Notes: a model not told the origin generated them from the sequence alone. Positions 1 to 9,770 are shown, numbered from the stretch's first letter. The stretch is 52,097 nucleotides of DNA from Mesaphorura yosii (GCA_009869945.1 WIXG01000473.1:1-52097), one strand, 5' to 3'. Made by a program: numbers and translations.

Positions 1-1
1 A

Positions 2-721
2 AATGAATTGGAATTTTTGGAGGAATACCGCACATGTCTACAGCCAGTAGCCGTGGCATTGGACAGGCTACAAGGAGACAAGAATTGCTTTTATGGGGAG
101 TTAATTCCAACTTTGTTGGTAGTCGAAAAGAAGCTTGCCACTATACAAGACACACAGTATTGTCAACAGCTAGTGGCAGCCCTTTTGAGTGGAATTCGTC
201 GACGTTTCAAAGAATACTTGGAGCTGGATGAAACCAAATCTGACGCGATTGTGGCAGCAGTCAGTCATCCATTTTTCAAATTACGCTGGGTTCCTGTGCA
301 GAAGGTTGACTTTGCTCGCGAAATCTTCATAAACAAGATGGTAGCTCTGAATAACACCTCAAAACTCAATGTAGCGGTAAATGAAAGTACATCAGCAGCT
401 TGCAAATTACAAGAAATGGACAATCAATTTTTTGAATTTCCAACAACGGCGGAGCAAAGTGAACATCCCACCCTGGAAGAGGAAATACGGGTGCAGTGTT
501 CCCAATACCTAGCGGACAGAGATGACGGGATACAACTATTGCACAAATTCCCTTTCGTCAAGAAGGGATTCATCAAGTTCAACACCACGCTCCCTTCTTC
601 CGGGCCGGTGGAGCGAATGTTCAACTATGCTGGAATGATCCTATCTCCAAAGCGCCGATTATTGAGCGACGACCTATTTGAAAGTGTACTTCTTCTCAAA
701 CTCAACAAATATGTGATTTAG
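2..721 (+). CDS. hAT transposase, C-terminal part (5' truncated by window edge)
   Basis: The frame is open from the first complete codon at the window edge to a TAG at 719-721, about 239 residues. The protein looks like the catalytic C-terminal half of a hAT transposase, ending in the dimerisation domain: SHPFFKLRWVP in the middle, then LPSSGPVERMF, NYAGMILSPKRRLL and a closing LLKLNKYVI, the standard hAT C-terminal pattern (S..VERxFS.ag.i.s.kR..L). No stop or frameshift interrupts this segment, so the copy may be fairly young, but the BED finger and first catalytic residues lie off the left edge and intactness cannot be judged. The first ATG inside the frame is not used as start because the reading frame clearly continues upstream. 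Confidence 0.85.
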   Translation, partial: NELEFLEEYRTCLQPVAVALDRLQGDKNCFYGELIPTLLVVEKKLATIQDTQYCQQLVAALLSGIRRRFKEYLELDETKSDAIVAAVSHPFFKLRWVPVQKVDFAREIFINKMVALNNTSKLNVAVNESTSAACKLQEMDNQFFEFPTTAEQSEHPTLEEEIRVQCSQYLADRDDGIQLLHKFPFVKKGFIKFNTTLPSSGPVERMFNYAGMILSPKRRLLSDDLFESVLLLKLNKYVI

Positions 722-931
722 GCTTAACCAATTCGAGTCAGTAATTTAATTATGTGTAAAGTCTTAAGAATCTTGAAACTAACTACCAGCAGCTTTAGAT
801 TTTATCCATTCTGTGATTAATTACCTGAGTCGTCACGAGGATTGTATCGAGGATTGTACTATTAGCACTTTATACCCATTTTATGTAAAAATAAAACGTT
901 CAAACGGACTAAACTTGCATTTTCATTCAAA

Positions 932-1087
932 GTATCTTCAAGATACTTTTATCTTATCTTGGCTCAAAAAAATGTATCTTGAGCCACAATCTTGTATCTT
1001 GTATCTTGGAAAATTAGAGCATCTTATCTTTGTATCTTATCTTGTTGGGTCCAATTTTGTATCTTTCTCTAAGTATCTTGAAGATAC
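932..1087 (+). repeat. GTATCTT subterminal repeat cluster of the hAT element
   Basis: This stretch contains about ten copies of TATCTT/GTATCTT in both orientations, opened by the palindrome GTATCTTCAAGATAC and closed by GTATCTTGAAGATAC. It sits between the transposase stop codon and the element end, where hAT elements carry short subterminal motifs bound by the transposase BED fingers. The sequence shows the clustering; the binding role is inference from the family. Confidence 0.75.
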
Positions 1088-1099
1088 ATTACCGACCAT

Positions 1100-1113
1100 C
1101 TTGCCCATCTCTG
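1100..1113 (-). repeat. Putative right terminal inverted repeat of the hAT element
   Basis: Minus-strand reading is CAGAGATGGGCAAG, a typical hAT terminus. It directly follows the subterminal repeat block. The partner repeat is beyond the left edge of the window. Confidence 0.6.
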
Positions 1114-1643
1114 ACTATAACGTGAGTCGAGCGCTGCATTACTATCACTGCCATCATTGTCAAGGTCAATACGATTCCGCGCTACCCTCATCCAAGTTTA
1201 CGAATGCGGCGAAAAGCAGTGGTTCTTCGTCGCACTCGCATAACTGACACTCTCTTTATAGAATGGAATATTTTCGAAGCCTATATTTGGGACAATTTCC
1301 CTGAAAAAGTTATTACTATTTCTCAGCTATGCATGGCAATCTTTTGTAGTTGTACGTGCTACAGTAACAATTTCAACTCAACTTCTTCACATTTTGACTA
1401 ATTTTTTGTTGAAAAGGGTCTTCATATGTTGTACCTCTTTTTTTAGGACTTCCCCACATTCATTGCCTTGAAACCTGTTCCACTTAAAAATACTTTTGTT
1501 TATGGAAAAATACCCTGAATTAGTGCAACGCATTCACAATTTGTCTCAGCTTCTTCTTTAAGTTCACTCAAGGTTCTTGCATTCGCACTTGACTTAAACT
1601 GTAATCAAATTCACAACAATTAAATTCACTTAATTCTACAAAT
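1114..1643. other. Intergenic, no gene seen
   Basis: AT-rich DNA between the hAT end and the next gene. Short open frames here have no domain and no splice context, and I see nothing else I can support. Confidence 0.6.
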
Positions 1644-3364
1644 ATGAAGCTGGTACTAATTTCGTGTGCATGCGTCACGCGTTTGATTATAGCGCACGCG
1701 CACTCACTTTGTGAACCTGTAAGTTTCTGTGACTACAATTTTGCAAACAGTCGACTGAATGTTTTCGTTGCCGTTTGTACAGGTAAATTGCAATGTTCCA
1801 CTTCGCCCGCAGTCCTCAAGCATGGCCTTGTCATCGATTTGGAAAACTGGAAAGGATCCTGACACAAATGAGACACGAGTTGGTGGCCCATACTCAATTG
1901 TTCCAGAGGATACGATATATCAGAAAATTTCATCGATGGGCCTTCAACACGCTGGATTTGAATCTGAACTTGAATCTCGCCCTGAACCAAAGGTCAAGTC
2001 TTATTTCTCCCCACAGCGTCTCAAATTACTTTCATTGGAATTTTCAACCTAAACTAAATAATAAATAAATTTGAGGGTGAACCGAAGTGCACGATTGACT
2101 CAGCTCAATTCAGGAGTCTGGTTGATACCACACGACGCTTGCTCGCCTTCTACGAAAAGAGTGCTGACAAATTTCCGAATAACAGACAAGACGGCAGTAT
2201 TGGGGTCAGGGCATTACAGGGTAAGAATGTTTAAGAAATTCAGCGTGCTAGTCCTAGTCATCAAATTCTCTCATGAATTGTGCTTTGCTTTGTTCCATAC
2301 AGGGGCTCTGTCAGCCGCTCTTCTCCACAGTTCCACGAAATTGACACCGGAGACGATCAACACATTTCAGAATTTGCTACTCACTGCTCAGAATGTGGGT
2401 CCCAAAATATTTCAGTCCGAGATCCGCGGAATTACTGATGCCAGCCGTGTACAAGGTGGGGCACAAGGACTTGAAACCTTAGCCGGCCATTACATATATA
2501 CGTAAGAATACGTATACGCAAGAAGAACTGATGTACAAAAATTATTTCAGACCGGGCCGCAATATCAAATTCTTCGTCCCTGTTTACGGGATCCGAAGTT
2601 TGGAAGTCTTATGACGTTCTCAACTCATACTCGGAGAGATTCGGATCCAAAATTGGCCACGAACCTGAAATAATTTACCAGCCTCTGGATTATCAGTGTT
2701 TACGTGCTCTGGCCGTGGACTGTATTGTTCCTGCAGTATGCAAGAAGATGTACATGGATGAACCATTCGCGCAGTACATGCTAGCCCACCAAGTTCTCTA
2801 TCTTCAAATTGCAGAGAAGGTAAGCAAGAAAATTCACATTACTTTACTTTTTGCGAATGGCAGAATGGATTTTCTGACATTTCCATGCGTTGTTCATATA
2901 GAGGTTGTACCAAAACAAATGCTCACTTGGATAATTGGCAACATTTTCGCGATAACTTGTGCGCAAAAGCGTATCAAGAAGCGGAATTCATTTCTGGTCA
3001 TGGATTGCCGGATATTGTGCGGGATATATTCGCTGAATATGGTTATCTTACAAGTAAAATGACTTTAAGTTATAGTGTTATAAACTTGAAGTAATTTTTG
3101 ACAGTCGGCTTCTGTGGTCTGGCCGGGTACTCCAACTTTATGCGAGCTGATTGGTTGGATCATATCCTGTCTTGGGAGCATGTCAGAAGCGACCAGCGTG
3201 CGGGTTGCTTTCGCAATGCGTATGACGAGACAAAAACTACAGACAACGCAATCATGCTGGAGAACGCTGGCGTGGATGGCCATGTGACCCATGTGAACTG
3301 TCTCGTCCACTTCAACACTGTGGTACTCACAGCTGTCTTCATTCTTGCAGTATGCGTCAGATAA
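1644..3364 (+). CDS. Secreted C16orf89-like protein (DUF4735 family)
   Basis: Seven-exon model: 1644-1718, 1783-1992, 2076-2220, 2303-2455, 2551-2819, 2864-3053, 3105-3364; the phases close and give about 433 residues. The start ATG opens a hydrophobic signal peptide (MKLVLISCACVTRLII). Family hallmarks come in order: an N-terminal helix with DGSIGVRALQGALSAAL (vertebrate proteins have a similar nvDGvlGyrvLegqL block), then AHQVLYLQIAEK, a Cys-rich central part, and GFCGLAGYSNFMRADWLDHILSWE, broken here as FCGLAGYSNFM and WLDHILSW, which matches the conserved FCG.gGf.dFyk..WLeaILsWq block. After it come GCF and, close to the end, HFNTVV, like the family's SSHNTAvAV tail. The role of C16orf89-type proteins is unknown; the vertebrate one is secreted. 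Exon 2/3 junction (1992/2076) has weak splice sites and is the least certain part. Confidence 0.75.
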
Positions 3365-3599
3365 CTGCTCGGCTGATGTGCTAAGTTATTCTGGATGAAA
3401 ATAGCACAAATTCGCACTTGCAAAAATTATAGAAAGTTTAACTTGCTTAAAAACATGCGATTTTCATGATACACAATTTTGTGCAATAAGTTGATCTGTT
3501 TTCATGAACCTAATAAAATTATTCCATTGTAATGAGACAAATGAAATGTAATTAGGCTACAACCTGCTCTTGGTCACCAGCTTGTACACGAATCACGCC
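3365..3599. other. 3' flank of the C16orf89-like gene
   Basis: Contains a canonical poly(A) signal in the stretch near 3513 (taataaaatt) suited to end the upstream gene. Nothing else recognised. Confidence 0.4.
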
Positions 3600-4754
3600 A
3601 TCCTCGACCTTATGGCACACCAGGGCACTGCACCTCTTCTGGTGGACGGAGGGTATCGACCCGTACCACAGCGTGCACACGACCCTGAATCTGGTGTATC
3701 TCGCTGGCGGGACCAACACCATCACAGTCTTCTTTCACATCCAGAACAGCGATCTTCGCCGCGGGCTGGCGGTAAATTCCGTGAGCGGTCTGTACCTCCA
3801 CGACGCGTGCTTATTTGTCGGCTCCCGGGAACACGTCGGTGATCTTTCCGAGCGGCCAGTGGTTCCTCTCCAGAGTCTCGTCGACGATCACCACCACGTC
3901 TCCGACTTTGATCGCTCGGCGGGTTCACTTGTTGTGTCTGGTGAGCGTGGGCAAATACTCGCGAATCCAGCGTCGCCAGAAGTCGTCAGCCAATTTCTGG
4001 GAGTAACGTCACATCTTTCGAGTGAAGAAGTCGTGGTCATCGAGTTTGCCCGGTGGCATTGGCGTTGCATATCCTGCGAGCAAGTCATTTGTGTCAGGGG
4101 TCAAGGCTAGGTGGGATCAAATGACACGGTGGTGAGAGGGCGAGAATTCACAGAATTCTCGGCTTCGGTCATGAGGGTTCGTAGGATCTCTTCGCGTGGT
4201 CCTCGGTCTTTCAGAATGGCTCTAAATGCGATCCTCACCGACTGAACGAGGCGCTCCCAGCAACCTCCCATGTGTGGGCTCCTCGGTGGTATGAAGCTCC
4301 AGTTCACCCCACGCGAGGTAATCTCCCTCTTAATTAGTTCTGACGATGCCAATTTTAATTCGTTATTGGCTCCGTGAAAATTAGTCCCATTATCGGACCA
4401 CATCTCCTTCACGGGTCCTCGTCGGTTCATCATCCTCCTCAATGTCACGATGCAGGAATCGGTGGAGTTGTACTGAATTTCGTTCACAGTTTTTGCCGCA
4501 ACCGTGCTATTTTCGAGCTTGGAATTCCTAGTTGAAGTTCTCCCACCTTGGTCTGTCCTACTTGGACACCTTGTCACTGCTCTTCTCTTATTGCGTGGAG
4601 CGCTTAAATGCATCGGAAAGGAAATTAAAGCAGGATCCTGCTTCGTTGTCGGGCTACGTCCGTTTTCATCTGAACTTGTTTCTCGAAAAATGCGTGCCGG
4701 AAATCCAATTATTAAGGTAAAGCCACTTAAGACGACAACCCTCCAAAAATTCAC
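3600..4754 (-). pseudogene. Decayed BEL/Pao LTR-retrotransposon fragment (integrase end plus DUF5641)
   Basis: Reading the minus strand from 4754 down, the first readable part (about 4490-4107) is a retroviral-type integrase core of the BEL/Pao clade: TDSC...LRRM, then WSDNGTNFHGANNEL (catalytic Asp), FIPPRSPHMGGCWERLV, and ENSVNSRPLT with the catalytic Glu region just before it. Below that, about 4060-3610, is the DUF5641 chromodomain-like module that ends BEL/Pao pol: KVGDVVVIVDETLERNHWPLGKI and VFPGAD can be read, the former across two neighbouring segments. In-frame stops interrupt this part, for example directly after NK and after GADK, and the segment upstream of 4500 drifts into nonsense. 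No LTR is visible, so this is an old, truncated and inactive copy. Coordinates of both ends are approximate. Confidence 0.8.
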
Positions 4755-5517
4755 GAGAAATGGGTATCGCGAAAATTTCTGAACAGATTAAATAAATTAA
4801 AAAATGCGGTGTCAGAATCCAGAAATTTAAGGTACCCGCGAAGGTTTTCAACTTTAATCACAGGAAATAAGGCATAATTAAAGTATCACAATAGCATGCA
4901 CAAACATCATGGTCATGACACCGCGCTCAGGCTACACCAGAGCGATGTTGGCGCGATACACTACAAATACCGTTCTTCTCGTTGAGCGAGAACATAAATT
5001 CCTGGTGGAATGCACACGTTCCGTTCACAGTTCATACCTTTACTGCACTGCCAATCTTATCGCATTCCCTTCTCCAAGCATAAGTCGTCCTCACAATTTA
5101 CAACAAATCTTTCCCGTCAAGCCATTTCAAGAGTGCACGTGTCACATGTCATGAATCACAATTCGTAGCGAAATAAAAATAACTCGAGGCATTGTTCTCA
5201 AACACTTTTGATGTGCGGCGACGACAGCTCAGTAGATGCAAAGCATAAGCATAAACATTTGTTGGGCCCACACATAAGGCCTGGCATAATGGACAAAGGG
5301 AAATCAAGGCGGTCTCAGAATCGCCCCCGTTAAGACAAAGGCTCATTTACACACAATGAGCCAGCACCAGAGCCTGAAGTAGTCAGTCAGTCATTTTTCT
5401 GCTTATGGTCGGCCGGCAACCTGAACCAGGCTCCTGTTCGCTGTTTTGTTTCGTATTCGTCAATCCACGCCTTGATTTGACAATTGAGCAGCATTTACCA
5501 GTTTAACCTGCGCTGCT
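4755..5517. other. Intergenic and 5' flank of the FAD oxidase gene
   Basis: No domain-bearing frame. The last 150 bases precede the intronless oxidase and probably hold its promoter, but I see no convincing TATA box at a defined distance. Confidence 0.4.
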
Positions 5518-7209
5518 ATGAGAGCACCGGCCTGGGCCCTGTTCGCCTGCGCCTTCTTCTGGCTCGGCTCCTGCCAGCCAGCATTCCTTACCTTCGCCAC
5601 ATCCGCCGGAGTCTCAATTCAAAACGGAGACATTGACCTGTATGCAGCATGTCTCCGTGCGCACGGTGTCAACACATCCGAGCTTGTCACACGACCCGGC
5701 GCAGACGTCCAGCAGTCTCTCCTCGGCTCCACCGGCGACAATTCTTATACAGAACTGAACCACCAATGGAATAAGTGCTGCGGGTACAAAGCGCCTGCCG
5801 CGTACTTTGTCACCCGCTCCGTGACTGATGTGCAGATTGGCGTCCGCTGTGCGCACATGGCTGGCGTACGCATTGTAGCCAAGTCGGGCGGCCACTCATA
5901 CGGGAAGTACGCGTTCGGGGATAATGCGACCGTTGTCATCGACCTGCGGAATTTGAATGAAATCAGAGTGAGCAAGGGCAACGGCAAACGGGGTAGCGGA
6001 CCTACGGCCACAATCGGGCCGGGTGTTCTAATGGGTCAAATCACGTACGGTCTTTACAACTCACCCCTCGGCAATTTTGTCATTCCATTCGGAGACTGTC
6101 AAACGAATGGAATGGCGTACGGCCTTGGCGGGGGTTTCAGCCACATTTCGTCGCTCTACGGGATGAATGTGGATGCGTTGCTCGAGCTTCGAGTCGTTAA
6201 TGCTGTCGGGGACCTGCTCACGGCGAATCCGAGGCTGAATCCGGATCTTTTCTGGGCTCTCCGCGGAGGAAGCGCTGGCTCGTTCGGGATTGTGACACAA
6301 TTCAAGTACAGGCTGTACCCGGCACCGGTTGCAGTAGCGCGTGGGCAGAAACTGTTCCCGTTCACGGAGTTCGAGGCCGTGTACAGCGCGTGGGAGGCAA
6401 TGCTTCGGGCAGACCCGCCCCCACCAAATTCTGTGCACTCAATTTTAAGAATATTTCCATCGGATTCGCGTGGAGCTCTCCGACTGCTTGTCAACCAGTT
6501 TCAAGTCGGAAACGCGTCGGCGACCGGCATGCGAGAAGTGAAGACGCTGCTGGCCAAGTTCCCAAACCATACACTGGAGAAACCAGTCTACCGTTCAGTG
6601 CCCTTTCTCCGGTACGTCGTGGAGGCAGCGAACGAATCCCATGATGACAACATTACCGACCCGTCCCAGCTCCCACTGCAGAACCGCACGTCCTTCAATC
6701 CATCCGCATATGCCCTGTACGCGAAGACGTTCTACGTCCCACGCGCGGCGAGCAGCAGGCCAAGCGCGACCGATCTGCAGCGCATGCGAACCAAACTCGC
6801 TGCCATACCGGACAAGATTTCCGTCGTCCTCCGGCAGCTTGGTGGTGCAATCTCAGCCGTGTCACCGTCGGCGACTGCTTTTGTTCACCGAGGTCAGAAT
6901 TTGTACGAAGTCGACATGCTTTACTCGGGGCCCGGGTCCGGAGCAAATGGCTATGGTCCACCGCCACCTGCAACTAAACGGTGGATGACGGAGTACTACG
7001 ACATGATGAAGGACATTGTTCACCACACTGAGTCATTTCAGAATCACCTCGACCTTGACCTGGAAGACTATCTCAAGCGATACTACGGGCAGAACCTGCC
7101 CCGCCTTGTGCGGGTGAAAGATGCGTATGATCCGAGTAATTTCTTCAACAATCCGCAGTCCATTCCGACATCGAGGCTGAACGAAAACAGAATGGGCGTG
7201 AGCCAATGA
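5518..7209 (+). CDS. Secreted FAD-linked oxidase, berberine-bridge-enzyme family, probable horizontal acquisition
   Basis: Single exon, 563 residues. A signal peptide (residues 1 to about 20, AWALFACAFFWLGS) is followed by a PCMH/FAD_binding_4 domain and a C-terminal BBE domain. The bicovalent flavin site is intact: KSGGHSYG puts the histidine at 126, and FGDCQTNG puts the cysteine at 194, in line with His104/Cys166 of the plant enzyme. LFWALRGGSAGSFGIVTQF (about 245-263) and the closing YDPSNFFNNPQSIP (about 538-551) are also canonical. Such enzymes oxidise alkaloids, sugars or other secondary compounds with oxygen, forming peroxide. The family is mainly fungal, plant and bacterial. No introns, a secretion signal and visibly higher GC and GC-ending codons than the flanks suggest transfer from a microbe or fungus, but an animal-type AATAAA at 7256 and flanking animal genes show it is part of the host chromosome. 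The substrate cannot be read from sequence. Confidence 0.93.
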   Translation: MRAPAWALFACAFFWLGSCQPAFLTFATSAGVSIQNGDIDLYAACLRAHGVNTSELVTRPGADVQQSLLGSTGDNSYTELNHQWNKCCGYKAPAAYFVTRSVTDVQIGVRCAHMAGVRIVAKSGGHSYGKYAFGDNATVVIDLRNLNEIRVSKGNGKRGSGPTATIGPGVLMGQITYGLYNSPLGNFVIPFGDCQTNGMAYGLGGGFSHISSLYGMNVDALLELRVVNAVGDLLTANPRLNPDLFWALRGGSAGSFGIVTQFKYRLYPAPVAVARGQKLFPFTEFEAVYSAWEAMLRADPPPPNSVHSILRIFPSDSRGALRLLVNQFQVGNASATGMREVKTLLAKFPNHTLEKPVYRSVPFLRYVVEAANESHDDNITDPSQLPLQNRTSFNPSAYALYAKTFYVPRAASSRPSATDLQRMRTKLAAIPDKISVVLRQLGGAISAVSPSATAFVHRGQNLYEVDMLYSGPGSGANGYGPPPPATKRWMTEYYDMMKDIVHHTESFQNHLDLDLEDYLKRYYGQNLPRLVRVKDAYDPSNFFNNPQSIPTSRLNENRMGVSQ

Positions 7210-7255
7210 TTATTTATCGCTTGGTCTTTATGACAAAATTCCTTATATGATGGTG

Positions 7256-7261
7256 AATAAA
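7256..7261 (+). terminator. Poly(A) signal of the FAD oxidase gene
   Basis: AATAAA lies 47 bases after the stop codon, in AT-rich sequence, at a normal distance for 3' end formation. Confidence 0.6.
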
Positions 7262-7535
7262 TTAAATATTTTCAACAAGCACGCGTGCGAGTTACTGCAC
7301 TGCTACAAGGTTTGGTCCGTTTTCCGCAAGGGGCCAGTAAAAGCTTAGCCAATCGTCATTGTCTTCTCCATCGAAAGACAATTCAAGGCAAGTCTCCGAG
7401 CTCTGAGCCGTGCATGATTCCACGATAGCGTCCTGTATGCCTGGCTACACGCAGCATTGTGACCTGATTATTTGAATAGAAAACTCTTGAGACTGGCTAT
7501 CGTTTGCCGAAGCAATACGTATTTCGGGTCGGGAA

Positions 7536-8000
7536 ATGTCTTCGAAGGTCGTCCGTCTTGACCGAATCGAATGAATTTCATCGCCATTTCAGCATTTTTT
7601 GTTCAACTTTGGTTAAAAGTGTGGACAGGTTCCGTCACAGTTTGTCCGTCTTCTGCTGGAAGACGCCAATCTCGACGTTTGCGTTGCAATTGTTTACTAC
7701 AACGTCGAAGACTATGAAAAATTGGCCCAGGAGTTGGGCCATGGTGCTCGACTCAGCGTCATCAGCCCAACCATTCGAAGTGGTAACGATGGAGACTTTG
7801 AGCTCTTCATTGTAGACCCAAACACAAAATTCGTGCTCAACGCGCGTGCTGGTGCAAATCGGACAGCCTGTCGATTCTGCGGGAAGCAGAACGCAAAATT
7901 GGTTTGCTTAAAATGTGGTCGAGCATTTTATTGCGGGCGTGAATGTCAGCTAAATGACTGGAAAAAGTTGCATCACAAACTTATTTGCGTTCCACGTTGA
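7536..8000 (+). CDS. Small MYND zinc-finger protein
   Basis: The clear coding part is 7629-8000, ending with a complete MYND finger at the C-terminus: ACRFCGKQNAKLVCLKCGR with following FYCGRECQLNDW and HHKLIC, giving C-x2-C, C-x2-C, C-x3-C and H-x3-C zinc pairs. MYND fingers bind short proline-rich peptides and recruit partners. Upstream, residues such as PSQFVRLLLEDANLDVC and VAIVYYNVEDY form a compact domain I do not recognise. The frame closes just before 7629 at a pyrimidine-rich acceptor (gtggacag). A possible first exon is 7536-7547 (MSSK) with donor gtcgtc, which joins in phase and gives 127 residues; that exon is inference. No SET domain is present, unlike the SMYD gene at 40547. Confidence 0.7.
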
Positions 8001-9050
8001 TTTTACAATTTTTTGTTTACACAAAACCACAAAGCCCTGAGGAAAATATTGACTTTTGAACATGTATCATTCACTTATCTCACCGCGCTCAAAAAATTGT
8101 TACGTGCCAACTGCGTAATTCAAGTTGACACACATGCTTGTTAGTTTGTTCAACAGTTCGTTCGCGAGATAATAAAAAGAAGCTTTACGTCGATATGGTT
8201 GTCGCGAATGAAAATTTTGTATTGTCATGTATAGTACCAGAATAGACTAACAATAAAAGTGAAGCTCAACACAGTTAACGAACGATAAAGTTTGACTTTA
8301 TTCAAGGAGAGCGAAAACACGACTGACTCGACTTTCAGCGAGTTGACAGAATGAAGACTTGAGACACAGGCTACGAGAGAGATTAAATGTGAAGACTAAT
8401 TGATTCTAAGCGTGCAAGAACTGCAACTGGGGCCCATAAATGTTAGTGCTTTAAAGGCCATGCAAATGAGCAATTAGTGGCCCCAGTTGCAGTTTTTGCA
8501 CGCTTAAAATCAATTAGAAGTTACAATGTTTGGTTCGTAATTGTACAAAAATCGTAACGCTACTGACTAGGTTACAACAAATTCCATAGACTTTAATTGG
8601 ATGGGCTCATTCAAATTCACAGACACACACATATAATATAATATTAGGAAGACCCGAAGCCGAAGCCCTCCAGACATGTTTTCAGAGAAGGTAGCTGAAT
8701 CGACACTAAAATATTCATCCAAGATCCAATGTAATCAGCGAGGGAAAGGAGTCATCAAGAATTAACTCCTCAAAGTCCTCAAGGTCACTCTCCTGACTCT
8801 TTTGCTCGCAGTAGCTAGGGTTATCTATTATTTAAGCAATGATCTCGAGAACCTAAACTTACGATACTGTGGTGTGACGTGGTTCAGGTCAAAGACAGCT
8901 GCACATCGGATTAATCTTTATCTTTGCAGGTACTTCTGAATTCAGACTCATGACCTTTTCAAGTCAAGTAATGTGAAACGCCATCCTATCCCAGAACAAG
9001 GTAATTTAGTGAAGCTTAATTCTTTCTGATTTCTGCAATCCGGAATCGCA
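8001..9050. other. Gene-free interval containing one long hairpin
   Basis: Apart from the inverted repeat at 8397-8516 this kilobase has no supported coding frame. It holds AT-rich sequence and the 5' flank of the orphan gene at 9051. Confidence 0.5.
8397..8516. repeat. Long near-perfect inverted repeat (hairpin)
   Basis: Left arm 8397-8434 and right arm 8479-8516 are 38 bases each and reverse complementary at 36 positions; of the two differences one is a G-U pair in the plus-strand transcript and one is a C-A mismatch. The loop is 44 bases. The arm starts TAATTGATT on each outer end and closes in GGGGCC at the loop. Arms this long and clean suggest a recent fold-back element (MITE-like) or a hairpin small-RNA precursor. 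No flanking target duplication is evident. Confidence 0.85.
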
Positions 9051-9770
9051 ATGGTGTCGCAAACTGAGTCCTCCTCCTCCAACCGTGCAAAACGCCAACG
9101 ACAGGCTCGTCTTCGTCGCCGCCGTTCCTTTGATCGACGCTATCAAGAAATGGACAGAGACATCCGCACCTTTCTTCTGAACGGAGTGAACAGTTCTTGG
9201 CTCCAAATGCAGGAGATTTGCCTAAAGCTTGTGCCTCCATCAATCACATCAGTGAGAGTCATCACTCAAGGTGTTGGTCCCCAGCCAGAAACAATTCCTG
9301 CCGTCGAGGAGATGAGAAAGGCGCTGGCAGCGCTCAGTGACAAGGTCATGGCTCTCAGGCGCACTGTAGCCACACTGGAAATGGCGCTGGATTCGTTTCG
9401 ACGAAGATTCGAACTTCACCCGGACAAGTATAAACTGATAAGCGGATGCTTGCAGGTTATTCAGCGAGGACCAGCATTCGTGACCGGGTTTGGGGATTTC
9501 GTCGACTACGCCACATGTATGGTGCAGTACTTAACCAGAATTCTGGAACTAAACGAGAGCACGTTGGCCTGCTTGGATTCAGACGCTGATGATTGGCTAA
9601 CCGGACAGAAAGTCGAGCTCATTACCAGACTTGTTGGTTTGAACGAAAGAGTTGGGGAGATCGCCACGCCCCTGAAGAAGAATTACGACGACCTGAGAGA
9701 AGAACTGAAAACCGAAAAGAAGTGCAAATACGCCCGTCTAACTCACTTTATCATTAATATAGTTGGCTAA
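9051..9770 (+). CDS. Uncharacterised intronless helical protein, 239 aa
   Basis: ATG at 9051 opens a single-exon frame with no recognisable domain. The N-terminus is very basic (NRAKRQRQARLRRRRSFDRR, residues about 11-30), a possible nuclear or RNA-binding signal. The middle and end are predominantly helix-forming with heptad-like runs (EEMRKALAALSDKVMALRRT; LITRLVGLNERVGEI), suggesting coiled coil. No signal peptide or membrane segment. Its last 17 bases overlap, on the opposite strand, the end of the ligand-gated channel, and an AATAAA at about 9806 would put its 3' UTR inside that gene. Length, codon structure and clean open frame favour a real gene, but no homologue is recognised; it may be lineage-specific. 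Confidence 0.55.
   Translation: MVSQTESSSSNRAKRQRQARLRRRRSFDRRYQEMDRDIRTFLLNGVNSSWLQMQEICLKLVPPSITSVRVITQGVGPQPETIPAVEEMRKALAALSDKVMALRRTVATLEMALDSFRRRFELHPDKYKLISGCLQVIQRGPAFVTGFGDFVDYATCMVQYLTRILELNESTLACLDSDADDWLTGQKVELITRLVGLNERVGEIATPLKKNYDDLREELKTEKKCKYARLTHFIINIVG

Larger units (their letters stand above)
1..1113 (+). mobile_element. Right-hand part of a hAT-family DNA transposon
   Basis: The window opens inside a hAT element: transposase C-terminus (to 721), a GTATCTT-rich subterminal block (932-1087) and what looks like the right terminal inverted repeat, read on the minus strand as CAGAGATGGGCAAG (1100-1113). hAT ends typically begin CAG(A/T)G with a TGGGCAA core, and hAT insertions make 8-bp target duplications, so the eight bases after the end (1114-1121, actataac) are the predicted duplication. 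The left end lies outside the window, so neither the matching TIR nor the duplication can be confirmed here. Confidence 0.7.

Noticed and set aside
2715..3062. Read-through frame from the C16orf89-like exon 5 into the next intron
   Set aside because: Splicing at 2819/2864 restores the conserved NGFSDISMRCSYRGC frame, and read-through loses the family blocks.
3570..4110. Plus-strand open frames at the BEL/Pao remnant
   Set aside because: The minus strand carries recognisable integrase and DUF5641 motifs; the plus frames are shadows.
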